Below, in pieces: positions 22,330 through 30,066 of a DNA stretch of 64,000 bases. Under the pieces are notes generated by a model that saw only the letters and a program-made list of their open reading frames with translations, made no database searches and was not told the DNA's origin. Position numbers and translations under genes: made by a program. The stretch is taken from positions 1-64,000 of the forward strand of contig CAUYUJ010022504.1 in assembly GCA_963575745.1 (NCBI GenBank), given 5' to 3'. The DNA comes from Prorocentrum cordatum. Its lineage: Eukaryota > Sar > Dinophyceae > Prorocentrales > Prorocentraceae. Positions within the stretch are counted from its first letter, which is position 1. Every line of letters begins with the position of its first letter.

Positions 22330-22955
22330 GAGGTGAAGGACGAGGAGAGGAGGACAGAGAGGAGGTGGAGGAGGAGGAGGAGGAGGAGGAGGAGGAGGAG
22401 GTGGAGGAGGAGGAGGAGGAGGAAGAGGAGGACAGGTCGCCTAAGCCCTTCGGAGAAACGAGGTGAAGGACGAGGACAGGAGGAGGACAGGTCGAGGAGG
22501 TGAAGGACGAGGAGAGGAGGACAAAGAGGAGAAGGAGGAGGAGGAGGAGAAGGAGGAGGAGGTGGAGGTGGATGAGGAGGAGGACCCCTCCCTCCAACTC
22601 GTGGCGGTAGTGGAAAAAACCCACCCGCATCTGTGCGGAGCCGGGCCGAAAAGCGGAGGTGAGCCGCCGCGCCCAGGCGCAGAGCAGCGGTGCCGGCCGC
22701 AGAGATCCGACGTCGTGATTTCTTCAATGCTCGACCACACGCAAGGAGGAGGAGGAGGAGGAGGAGGAGGAGGAGAAGAGAGGAGGAGAGAGGAGGAGAG
22801 AGGAGAGAGGAGAGAGGAGGAGGAGGAGGAGGAGGAGGAGGAGGAGGAGGAGGAGGAGGAGGAGGAGGAGGAGGAGGAGGAGGGGGAGGAGGGGGAGGAG
22901 GAGGAAGAGGAGGAGGAGGAGGAGGAGGAGGAGGAGGGCAGGGGGAGATGTAGAG
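22330..22955. repeat. GGA-rich purine tract
   Basis: GGA triplets dominate at 22,360-22,600 and 22,744-22,940. A unique-looking 150-bp island at about 22,590-22,740 separates them. Frames give only Glu/Gly/Arg-rich peptides. Confidence 0.93.
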
Positions 22956-22984
22956 GGACAATGCCCGACTTGAGGCCATACGCG

Positions 22985-23355
22985 AACGACGGGCCATGCG
23001 AGTAAGAGTGACCTCTGGTGCGCGGCTTTTGGGGGGCCACGGGGGGGACCAACCACCAGCGCGCAAGACGCTGCTACCGCATCGCGTTCCGCGCTCGGGG
23101 GACTCTGTTGGGCCCGCCCCAAAGGTCACTCCGGCGAAAGGTCACTCCTACGTGTAGTCGAAAGATGGGGCCCCCGGAAGTCTCGACCCATTCCCCAGGA
23201 CCGGCTTTTCGTCCCAAGTCGCTTTTGGACGGCCCCGGGCCCAGCGAGGGCCCCCGGTGGCCGAAAATGGTGAAAAACCTCCAGCCGTGGTTTTTCATGG
23301 CTCGAGGGGGTCTGGGCTCGGAGTGGAGTATGATGTGGCCGGCGCAGTGTGTGCT

Positions 23356-23416
<61 letters not shown>

Positions 23417-24104
23417 CAGCGTGACTCCTAGTGGGCCCCTTGGGCCCGTCGTGGGGGTCTTCCTCTCTACAGGTCCCCCCTGGCCTCTCGCAATTTGTTT
23501 TAAAGGCTCAAATCGGCTACACGCAAGAGTGACCCTGGGTAAGAGTGACCTTTAGTGCGCGGCTTCTTCGGGGCCGCGGGGGGACCAACACACAAGCGCG
23601 CAAGACGCTGCTACCGCATCGCGTTCCGCGCTCGGGGGACCCTGTTGGGCCCGCACCAAAGGTCACTCCGGCGAAAGGTCACTCCTACGCGTAGTCGAAA
23701 GATGGGGCTCCCGGAAGTCTCGACCCATTCCCCAGGACCGGCTTTTCGTCCCGAGTCGCTTTTGGACGGCCACGGGGCCCGGCGAGGGCCCCTGGTGGCC
23801 GAAAATGGTGAAAAACCTCCAGCCGTGGTTTTTTCATGGCTCGAGGGGGTCTGGGCTCGGAGTGGGGTATGATGTGGCCGGCGCATTGTGTGTGCTTGTG
23901 CTTGTGCTTGTGCTTGTGCTTGTGCTTGTGCTTGTGCTTGTGCTTGTGCTTGTGCTTGTGCTTGTGCTTGTGCTTGTGCGTGCGTGTGTGTAGGTGTGTG
24001 TGTGTGTGTGGCAGCATGACTCCTGGTGGGCCCCCTGGGCCCGCCGTGGGGGCCTTCCTCTCTACCAGGTCCCCCCTGGCCTCTCGCAATTCGTCTTCAC
24101 GGCT
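22985..24104 (+). repeat. Tandem duplication of about 540 bp with GT-type microsatellites
   Basis: Both copies carry GACGCTGCTACCGCATCGCG, AAAGGTCACTCCGGCGAAAG and a partial family A element, then diverge in a microsatellite: GT repeats at 23,358-23,417 in copy 1, and GTGCTT repeats at 23,887-23,980 in copy 2. The different motifs at the same place show independent expansion after duplication. Confidence 0.9.
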
Positions 24105-24108
24105 CAAA

Positions 24109-24293
24109 CCCAGACATGCGACGTCCTGATTTTTTGAAAACGGCGTCCCCAGAAGAAACGACCCTTTCCCCGGGGCCGGTTCTCCGCCCTGAGTCAACCT
24201 TGGACGGTCCCGAGGCCCGGCGAGGGCCCCCCGAGGCCGAGAGTGGGCAAAAACCTCCCGTCCTGACTTTTTTACGACGCGAGCATGTCTGGG
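24109..24293 (+). mobile_element. Family A element (185 bp)
   Basis: The element begins CCCAGACATGCGACGTCC and ends GAGCATGTCTGGG, an inverted terminal match. The core is the family A block with GACCCTTTCCCCGGGGCC and GGACGGTCCCGAGGCCCGGC. No coding capacity and no clear target duplication. Confidence 0.75.
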
Positions 24294-24515
24294 AAGGCGG
24301 TCTGGGATCGGAGTGCGCCCGGGCCTCGCAGGGCGGCCGCCATCGTCCGGAGCAGGGCGGCGGCGTGCTGCGGGTCCAGGTCGCCCGCGGAGGGCTCCTC
24401 CCGCGCGGGCCTCGCCGCGTCGGCCGCGGCGAGGCGGCCGTCGGCGGGGGCCACCTCCGCCAGGCAGTAGCAGGGCTCCCCCTTGCCGTCGACCAGCACC
24501 TCGTGGGCCACCCCT
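24294..24515 (-). pseudogene. Possible exon relic (GEPCY phrase)
   Basis: The minus strand encodes VLVDGKGEPCYCLAEV followed by an alanine-rich tail in a GC-rich frame; similar GEPCY phrases occur near 11.5 and 13.0 kb. It is weak evidence of a coding relic. Confidence 0.25.
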
Positions 24516-24780
24516 CCCCTCCCCTCCCTCCCCCTGCCATCCCCTCCCTCCCTCCCTCCTCCCTTGCCCTCCCCTCCCTCCCTCCCCTCACCTCCCCTCC
24601 TCATACTCCTCCCCCGTGACTCCCTCCCTCCCTTCTCCCCTTCCCCTCCCCCTCCCTCCCTCCCTCCCCTCCCCTCCCCTCCCTCCCTCCCGCCATCCCC
24701 TTGCCATCCCCTCCCCCCTCCCCTCACCTCCCTCCCCTCCCCCTTCCCTCCCCTCCCTCCCCCGGCCATCGCTCGGGCGC
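24516..24780. repeat. CCCT/CCTCCC polypyrimidine tract
   Basis: The plus strand is nearly all C and T in CCCTCC-type units. No gene. Confidence 0.9.
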
Positions 24781-24899
24781 CCACGCCCCGTGTGCGCTCT
24801 TCGGCCTCGCGCGCGCCGCGCCTGCCAGGCGAGCCGGGCTGCTCCTCGAGGGCCCTCGCCGAGACAGAACAATGTCACTGCCCCGACCTTGCCCGGGGA

Positions 24900-25057
24900 T
24901 GGACAGACCTCCCTTTAGTAGAACGTGGTTTAGTGAAAACGACCTGGGGCCCAAACCTGGCGGGCGCAAGCCTGGAAATTAACGGCCGCGGCGCCCTCTC
25001 GAGAACCGAAAACGGACAATCCACTAATCGACGTGTCACTGTTAGGAGGTCTGTCCA
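24900..25057. mobile_element. Family C MITE-like element (158 bp)
   Basis: The ends are TGGACAGACCTCC and GGAGGTCTGTCCA, a perfect 13-bp inverted repeat. The interior (CTTTAGTAGA, GGCCGCGGCGCCCTCTCG, ATCGACGTGTCA) matches 47,869-48,025. No clear target duplication. Confidence 0.8.
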
Positions 25058-26035
25058 CCCCTGACTTGCAGGCGTGCTGCAGCGGATGTTTGCGTGGATT
25101 CCTGTCCATGCAAAAGCCCGAAGCGGCGAGTGAAAAACGGAGTGAATTTCGCGTGGGCCTTTTGTGAGTCATCGCTCCTGGCCAGAAGGATCCGCGCGAA
25201 ACTCACCTCGCAATCCGGAGCGAAATTCTCCAGGACACTCCGGGCCCATCCTGTCGTTTTTCGAACGAATTGAGCTGGGACCGACCGTCATGGCATTCCT
25301 ATAGTCCTAACAAGAAATGCTCTCAGAACACGAACCCGATGTGTTACAGCAAGACAGTCCCAGCAAGACATGTTCTGAGAACATTTCGTGGAAACCACAA
25401 AAGCTTCTTAGCACATTGCTTGGTAGGGCTACAGGCACGCCAGGACGCTTCGTCACTGCTTGAACAAAATCCGCTCTGCGATGTCGGCGCCATTAGTAAA
25501 ACAAGGCTAGGATCGTGATAAATCGCTCCAGAGCGTTCCGGAACGCTCTCAGCGCGTTCCGGAACGCTCTGGAGCGGCCGCGGCGCCCAATACATCCTCC
25601 AAACCCGCCGATTCTCAGAGATTTCGAGTTACCCCGATCCGATTTTGTCCCGATCCTCGCGTCGTTTTAGACATGCGCGCGGCCGAGCGACGCCACACCC
25701 CGGGACCACTGCGGAAGCGGCCTCCCGGGGCGGGCAGGCGGCACTGCCCGGGCCGCGACTGCCGCGGCCTCCGCTCTGGCCACATGGCCCCCTCTCTGGC
25801 TCCACAGTGAGGGTCTTGACCTAAGGAACCCTAAATAAGGAACGAGGCCCCTTTTTTTCCACAAGTTAAACTTCGATTTCCTATCGGAAACATAAGGCAA
25901 ACATGAGGCATGCTGTGAAACAATCAAGGAACACCGAGCCCCTCCCCACCAACGAAAAGCGTTCCTTCTTCAAGGCCCCGACTGTACAGCAGCAATAAAG
26001 GCGGAGAGGGCGGCCACACGGTCCCGGTCACCGGC
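25058..26035. other. Spacer without a gene
   Basis: About 1 kb with no convincing frame. The only structured item is the palindrome at 25,524-25,576. Confidence 0.5.
25524..25576. repeat. Perfect 23-bp-arm palindrome containing two GCGTTCCGGAACGC motifs
   Basis: Arms 25,524-25,546 and 25,554-25,576 are exact inverted copies around a 7-base loop. Each arm itself contains an 18-bp or near-18-bp palindrome of the type GAGCGTTCCGGAACGCTC. It could be a cruciform, a paired binding site or a relic of an inverted-repeat element. Confidence 0.9.
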
Positions 26036-26160
26036 TACCCACCAGACCACCCCAACGCGACCCGAAGATCCCAATTTCGGGTTCGGGGGGATATGGGCTC
26101 CGTATGTGCCTGTCCTTGTTCCCCGACCCCCCCCCCCCAGTGCAGATTGGAGGGCAGATG
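26036..26160 (+). repeat. Dispersed repeat F, copy 1
   Basis: The stretch contains CACCAGACCACCCCAACGCG, then an ATTTCGGG block, then a C-run. Related sequence is at 44,185-44,320 and 62,440-62,600. Element 2 is inserted between copies 1 and 2. Confidence 0.6.
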
Positions 26161-26179
26161 GAAGCCTTCGGGTTGGGCT

Positions 26180-26184
26180 GCTGT
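26180..26184. repeat. Target site duplication GCTGT, left copy
   Basis: The five bases before the left LTR are identical to the five bases after the right LTR (44,149-44,153). Confidence 0.9.
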
Positions 26185-26380
26185 TGTGTATGGGGTTGAA
26201 GTACAAGGGTACAGAACCCCTGATCCGTTGGTAGAGAGATGGAGGGATAGATGGATATCTTTCCCTCCCACGCGATCAAGGTACGATCGCTCCAACTCAG
26301 TACCTGAACCCAAACGGCCAGGTGCGGGAGAGGTAAGGATAAGGAGTATATATGAGGGTATTACACGGGTTCCATTCACA
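26185..26380 (-). repeat. 3' LTR of giant copia-like element 2
   Basis: This 196-bp LTR begins TGTGTATGGGG and ends CCATTCACA on the plus strand, with canonical TG...CA ends. It differs at one base from the copy at 43,953-44,148 (GAACCC here, GAGCCC there). TATATATGAG near its right part may be a TATA-like element. Confidence 0.95.
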
Positions 26381-26393
26381 CCCCCCGTCCCGA
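26381..26393 (-). promoter_or_regulatory. Polypurine tract of element 2
   Basis: On the minus strand GGGACGGGGGG lies directly against the 3' LTR start TGTGAATGG, the expected place for the plus-strand primer. Confidence 0.7.
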
Positions 26394-26660
26394 ATCCCGC
26401 CCGTTAAGGCAGGACTCGGGAACAGAGGAAAGGTATCCGTAACCTCTGAACTCCTTTAGTCCTTAAGTCAGAAGGCAGCTGGGCTTAAAATCAGCGAAGC
26501 CACAGCTGCAAAGTGAGGTAAGAAGAGATACCCTAAGTCCCCCCTTCATCTCCAGGCGCACTTTGGCGCCCCCTCGGTGCGCCCCCCAAAAACGCTTCGG
26601 CGCTCGAGGGAGGAGAAGAATGAGACAAGGGTAGGCGGAGAAAGAAGATCTGAGCACTAA

Positions 26661-26706
26661 GGCAACATGCAATCTGCCTCGCAAGATTTGCGAGGCAGGT
26701 GTTGCC
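26661..26706. other. Stem-loop in the 3' UTR of element 2
   Basis: CTGCCTCGCAA and TTGCGAGGCAG form an 11-bp perfect stem with a GAT loop. Outside it GGCAACA pairs with TGTTGCC across small bulges. Confidence 0.85.
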
Positions 26707-26758
26707 ACCAGCCATCAGATTATTCTCGACGCAATATTGTTCAAATTGTTAAAATATA

Positions 26759-26930
26759 CATGCTAAGATCGCGTTGACGAACACAATCTTGAAATGAAAC
26801 ACAAGTCTGCCTAAAAACAAATGTACGCTAAGATCGCGTTGACGAACACGATCCTGAAAAGAAACGCAAATCTGTGTAAAGCAAGTGTCTGGCCAGACAA
26901 AATGTCGTGTTGATGAACACGAAAAAGGAT
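26759..26930 (-). repeat. Two to three tandem copies of an about 62-bp unit
   Basis: GCTAAGATCGCGTTGACGAA and the following CACRATC...GAAACRCAA pattern occur at about 26,763 and 26,828, with a degenerate third copy (GTGTTGATGAACACGA) at about 26,908. A structural or packaging role in the element RNA is possible. Confidence 0.8.
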
Positions 26931-27062
26931 GTATAAAAATCTGTTTGGCGACTCCCGTTGGCGTTGCTCCTTAGGAGGCTGCCTCGGTGATCGCAGAAGA
27001 TATATATGTTTGTGTATGGCCACTTGTGTGAATGATTGAAGTGGCCTAAAAGAATATATTAG

Positions 27063-27114
27063 CCACCGCTCAAGGCGAACTTTAATGGAAGAAAGTTCTG
27101 CTCTTGAGCGGTGG
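27063..27114. terminator. Long stem-loop just downstream of the last stop codon of element 2
   Basis: CCACCGCTCAAG pairs with CTTGAGCGGTGG, and inside it GAACTTT pairs with AAAGTTC around an 8-base loop. It begins 17 bases after the stop at 27,132. It could mark the RNA 3' end or stabilise the RNA; the terminator label is only a guess. Confidence 0.6.
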
Positions 27115-27131
27115 GCCTCGCGGCCGACTCA

Positions 27132-29360
27132 CTACGCGTCGCCGTCCTTGTAGAACCTGCGGTCCCACACCCTCTGGCCGTTGTGCGTCGCGTAGCTTGT
27201 CGTAAACGTTTCCCAAGTTGTCCCCGGGATCCAGTTGCGGAACCAATCGTTGTACGTGATATCCTGGATGTACATATACTCGTCGTTGTTGATCGCAATG
27301 TAGATCCAACATTTGATGTAGTAACTCCAGTATCGAAGACCCCAGTAGCTGTCCTCGAGGTCGCGGCGCCAGTAAGCAGCGTAATCAGATGTACGTGCTC
27401 TCTTGGCGCGCGGCATCGCGGGCGTGTAGTCCTCCGCGCCTGAGGCGCTGGACGCAGCAGCGTCGCCAGGAGCAGGGCGCGGCGGCGGGCGCGGCGGCGG
27501 CCGCGGCTCCATGGCGTCATCGGACTGTTGGGATTGTGTATCGGGATCGGTTCTCATCCCTGTACTAACCCCCCTCTGGTCGGTGTGTGACGGATCGAGG
27601 GAGCCTATCAGTTCGTTGGCGATCGCGGCAAGCTCGCGCTGGGTGAACTGTTCACGGGTTCCGTCCCTTCGAGGGAGAGAAACCGTAACCAGTCCGCGCG
27701 CCTGCCGCGTCTGCCTGTCAATGCGCCCCTCGTTCAGCCACCACTTTCTCCGACCAGCCTGTCCTGTCCTAATGCTGACGTCAAGGATGTCCCACGCGTC
27801 GCGCATGTCCTCGACGGTCCAGGGCTTCTTGCCGACATTCACGCGGGCACCTGTCATCTGATGATGGAACTTGAGGTCGTTGAGAAAGCGTTGTATGAGA
27901 TTGGCGAATGGGTAGTACAGAGGTCGGTCGTCCTCGGATTCGCCCATTAATCTGCACTCGTGTGCAGGCGGGCTACCGGCTTCGACCCACTTCTGATACC
28001 TCTTTTTGGACGCATTGGCCAATCTCCGCAACTGATCTTTCTCGGTGCCTATGTGCGATCGCGCACCCGTCATAATGACGTGCGCGCCATCCTTCATGTA
28101 TCTCGCGATCTGGTCCTCAGACAACGTCGTCTTGATCCAGTTCGTCAACTTCTGCAGGTACGCGAGATCGCTCTGTGTGGCGGTGCTCTTACCTGTGGCG
28201 CCTACGGCCACAGTGTATTGCCAACAGATATCACAAAGTGCGCCGTCACCTGTGACAATCCCGAGGAACAGATCTCGACCGCAATTTTGACAGAGCGGTA
28301 TGGGATGCAAGGTCGTCTCGGGGGCCCCTGCCGAAGTCAGGTGATCGCGGGATCCCCAGCGGGTGTCCTGACCGCGAGCGAGGCTCTGACCGATCTGATT
28401 GATCGCCTCACGATTGATCTCGGTGTTCGGTCTGGAAGCGATCGATCTGCTTAAACCCTCGATCTCGATCCGAGACAACCTTTCCCCTGGCAGTCCTTTG
28501 TACTCTATATTGATGTTGTCGGTATCCTCAGTACCGCCATGGCATACGTTCTCCTCACGAAGAAGGCGAGCCTGCTCCTGCAAGGTAGCCTCGTTGTCGC
28601 CCTCCTCGCGCTTGAGTCCCGTCTGCTCGGCTATGATACGTACCATAGTTTCCTGATCGGGAGCTGCAGACGCAACGCTGCCTGGGTCCTGGGGAATATC
28701 CTGCTCAGCGCCTTGCTCTCGAGGCGCAGCAGGTGTTTCCACCAGCTCTTCCCATACAGGAAAATCTGGATTACCGTATGTCACAGCACAATTTTTGAAT
28801 AGGTCACGCAATGCCTGAAGTGCAGGATGGTTCTCATGGATGGCCTCTTTGGCGAAATCTGGAAGCTCCGCAATACTATCTTTCAAGATGTTCTGGTATA
28901 CTTTGGAAATCCATAGAAAGATGCCTGTGGTCGACTCCTCGATAGTCTCTGGGTCGAGGTAGTGTACCAACTGTTTGAAGAAATGATCTGCACCACAATT
29001 AGGTAAGTCACGTGCCCACTTGTGGGTATGATTGTAGTTCAATTGGTATGACTCCGCATTCCATGCTTTCGATCCAAATCGAATTTCAAATTGCAAATGT
29101 GACTGAATTTTGTCCATTACGATTCTGTCTGCGCCACTGTGTAGCTCGATGATCTGCTTCATCTTGATCATAGGCGAATCCACCAGTAACGCCGATGTCC
29201 AACAATACACGCGGCAATCATCAGACTGTTTAATCCATCTTGAATCCTCGTCGGGGTCGTAATCTGGATGGTCAAGGAAATTCGATGGCGGATCAATAAT
29301 ATTGTCGAGGATGCTTGCCTCAATCTGCTCTTCTGCTTGGATGTCTGCCGAGGTCTGCTC
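27132..29360 (-). CDS. C-terminal part of the element 2 polyprotein, unknown function
   Basis: The frame starts at GTG 29,210 by the start-codon rule (692 residues) but is open and protein-like back to about 29,360. There it meets the preceding frame (29,320-30,054) through a one-base shift, near AAC ATG A GAG on the minus strand. I recognise no catalytic domain. A CX2C...CX2C zinc-ribbon-like pair (CQNCG and CDICW) lies near residues 315-340, followed by helical, basic segments, a Pro/Arg-rich linker (PRPPPRPPPRPAP) and a tyrosine/tryptophan-rich C terminus. It belongs to the same long polyprotein as its upstream neighbours and is the last coding part before the 3' UTR. Confidence 0.75.
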   Translation of the reverse strand, partial: EQTSADIQAEEQIEASILDNIIDPPSNFLDHPDYDPDEDSRWIKQSDDCRVYCWTSALLVDSPMIKMKQIIELHSGADRIVMDKIQSHLQFEIRFGSKAWNAESYQLNYNHTHKWARDLPNCGADHFFKQLVHYLDPETIEESTTGIFLWISKVYQNILKDSIAELPDFAKEAIHENHPALQALRDLFKNCAVTYGNPDFPVWEELVETPAAPREQGAEQDIPQDPGSVASAAPDQETMVRIIAEQTGLKREEGDNEATLQEQARLLREENVCHGGTEDTDNINIEYKGLPGERLSRIEIEGLSRSIASRPNTEINREAINQIGQSLARGQDTRWGSRDHLTSAGAPETTLHPIPLCQNCGRDLFLGIVTGDGALCDICWQYTVAVGATGKSTATQSDLAYLQKLTNWIKTTLSEDQIARYMKDGAHVIMTGARSHIGTEKDQLRRLANASKKRYQKWVEAGSPPAHECRLMGESEDDRPLYYPFANLIQRFLNDLKFHHQMTGARVNVGKKPWTVEDMRDAWDILDVSIRTGQAGRRKWWLNEGRIDRQTRQARGLVTVSLPRRDGTREQFTQRELAAIANELIGSLDPSHTDQRGVSTGMRTDPDTQSQQSDDAMEPRPPPRPPPRPAPGDAAASSASGAEDYTPAMPRAKRARTSDYAAYWRRDLEDSYWGLRYWSYYIKCWIYIAINNDEYMYIQDITYNDWFRNWIPGTTWETFTTSYATHNGQRVWDRRFYKDGDA

Positions 29361-30054
29361 TCATGTTGTCGTTCGCAGCTTTCTCATCGGCAGTAAGAGC
29401 GATATTTGATATGTCCACGATTACGGTGATCAGTGGATCATGCGATGATGCTGCACCCTGTCGAGGAATTTCGCCCGTCTGAGCGTTGTCCTCGGCAGGT
29501 GTGGCCACCAGCTCGTCTGGATCAGGTGTCCGTGGAGCGGGCCTTCTTGGTGGTGTACGCGGAATACGTGGCCGATGGATGCTAGGCATTCCAAGGTATG
29601 GTAAGCTGCCGCTAACCTTGTGCTGTAGTATCTCCTCGCTGCATGATGTCGGGCCTTTCAGGGCAGTCTCCATCCATGTTGGATCGATGGCGTGTTCTTC
29701 GATACGAATCGGTAATGCAAATACGACGCCCTTGAGGGGCATGCTTTTGTCATTATACCAGATATTTACCCATCGTAAACCGTAGTTGAGAATAGGTACT
29801 TGTACCGCAAAGAACTTGTCGAAGATGCCGAAATGGATGATTGGACCATATATGTGTCCCTTGGACAAGGCAATATTGGTATTGTGATTGCCTTTGGGCC
29901 AGTGGTTGTCGTAGTGAAAGCATTTGGTAAAACCCCAATTCTTAATGACAATGAAGTCGCCCATTCGAACATCGCTAAATGCAGGACGACGACCCCAATC
30001 TTTTTGCATGATCTTTGATGTGATTGGTCGAAGAGCTTCGCGACAATGTGACAA
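29320..30054 (-). CDS. Element 2 polyprotein segment between the TAA and the frameshift
   Basis: This 244-residue frame is in the same phase as the 30,067-37,152 frame and is separated from it by a single TAA followed by four sense codons, so it is a continuation and not a separate gene. Its start is TTG, which argues against independent translation. The protein has an aromatic-rich globular half (GDFIVIKNWGF near residue 30) and a proline-rich tail. No family recognised. It ends at TGA 29,320 only because the phase shifts near 29,360. Confidence 0.7.
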   Translation of the reverse strand: MSHCREALRPITSKIMQKDWGRRPAFSDVRMGDFIVIKNWGFTKCFHYDNHWPKGNHNTNIALSKGHIYGPIIHFGIFDKFFAVQVPILNYGLRWVNIWYNDKSMPLKGVVFALPIRIEEHAIDPTWMETALKGPTSCSEEILQHKVSGSLPYLGMPSIHRPRIPRTPPRRPAPRTPDPDELVATPAEDNAQTGEIPRQGAASSHDPLITVIVDISNIALTADEKAANDNMRADLGRHPSRRAD

Positions 30055-30066
30055 TGCAATTAACCA

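Larger units (their letters stand above)
26394..27131 (-). other. 3' untranslated region of element 2
   Basis: About 740 bases separate the last stop codon from the polypurine tract. The region holds two strong hairpins (26,661-26,706 and 27,063-27,114) and a tandem repeat (26,759-26,930). No coding sequence. Confidence 0.7.
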
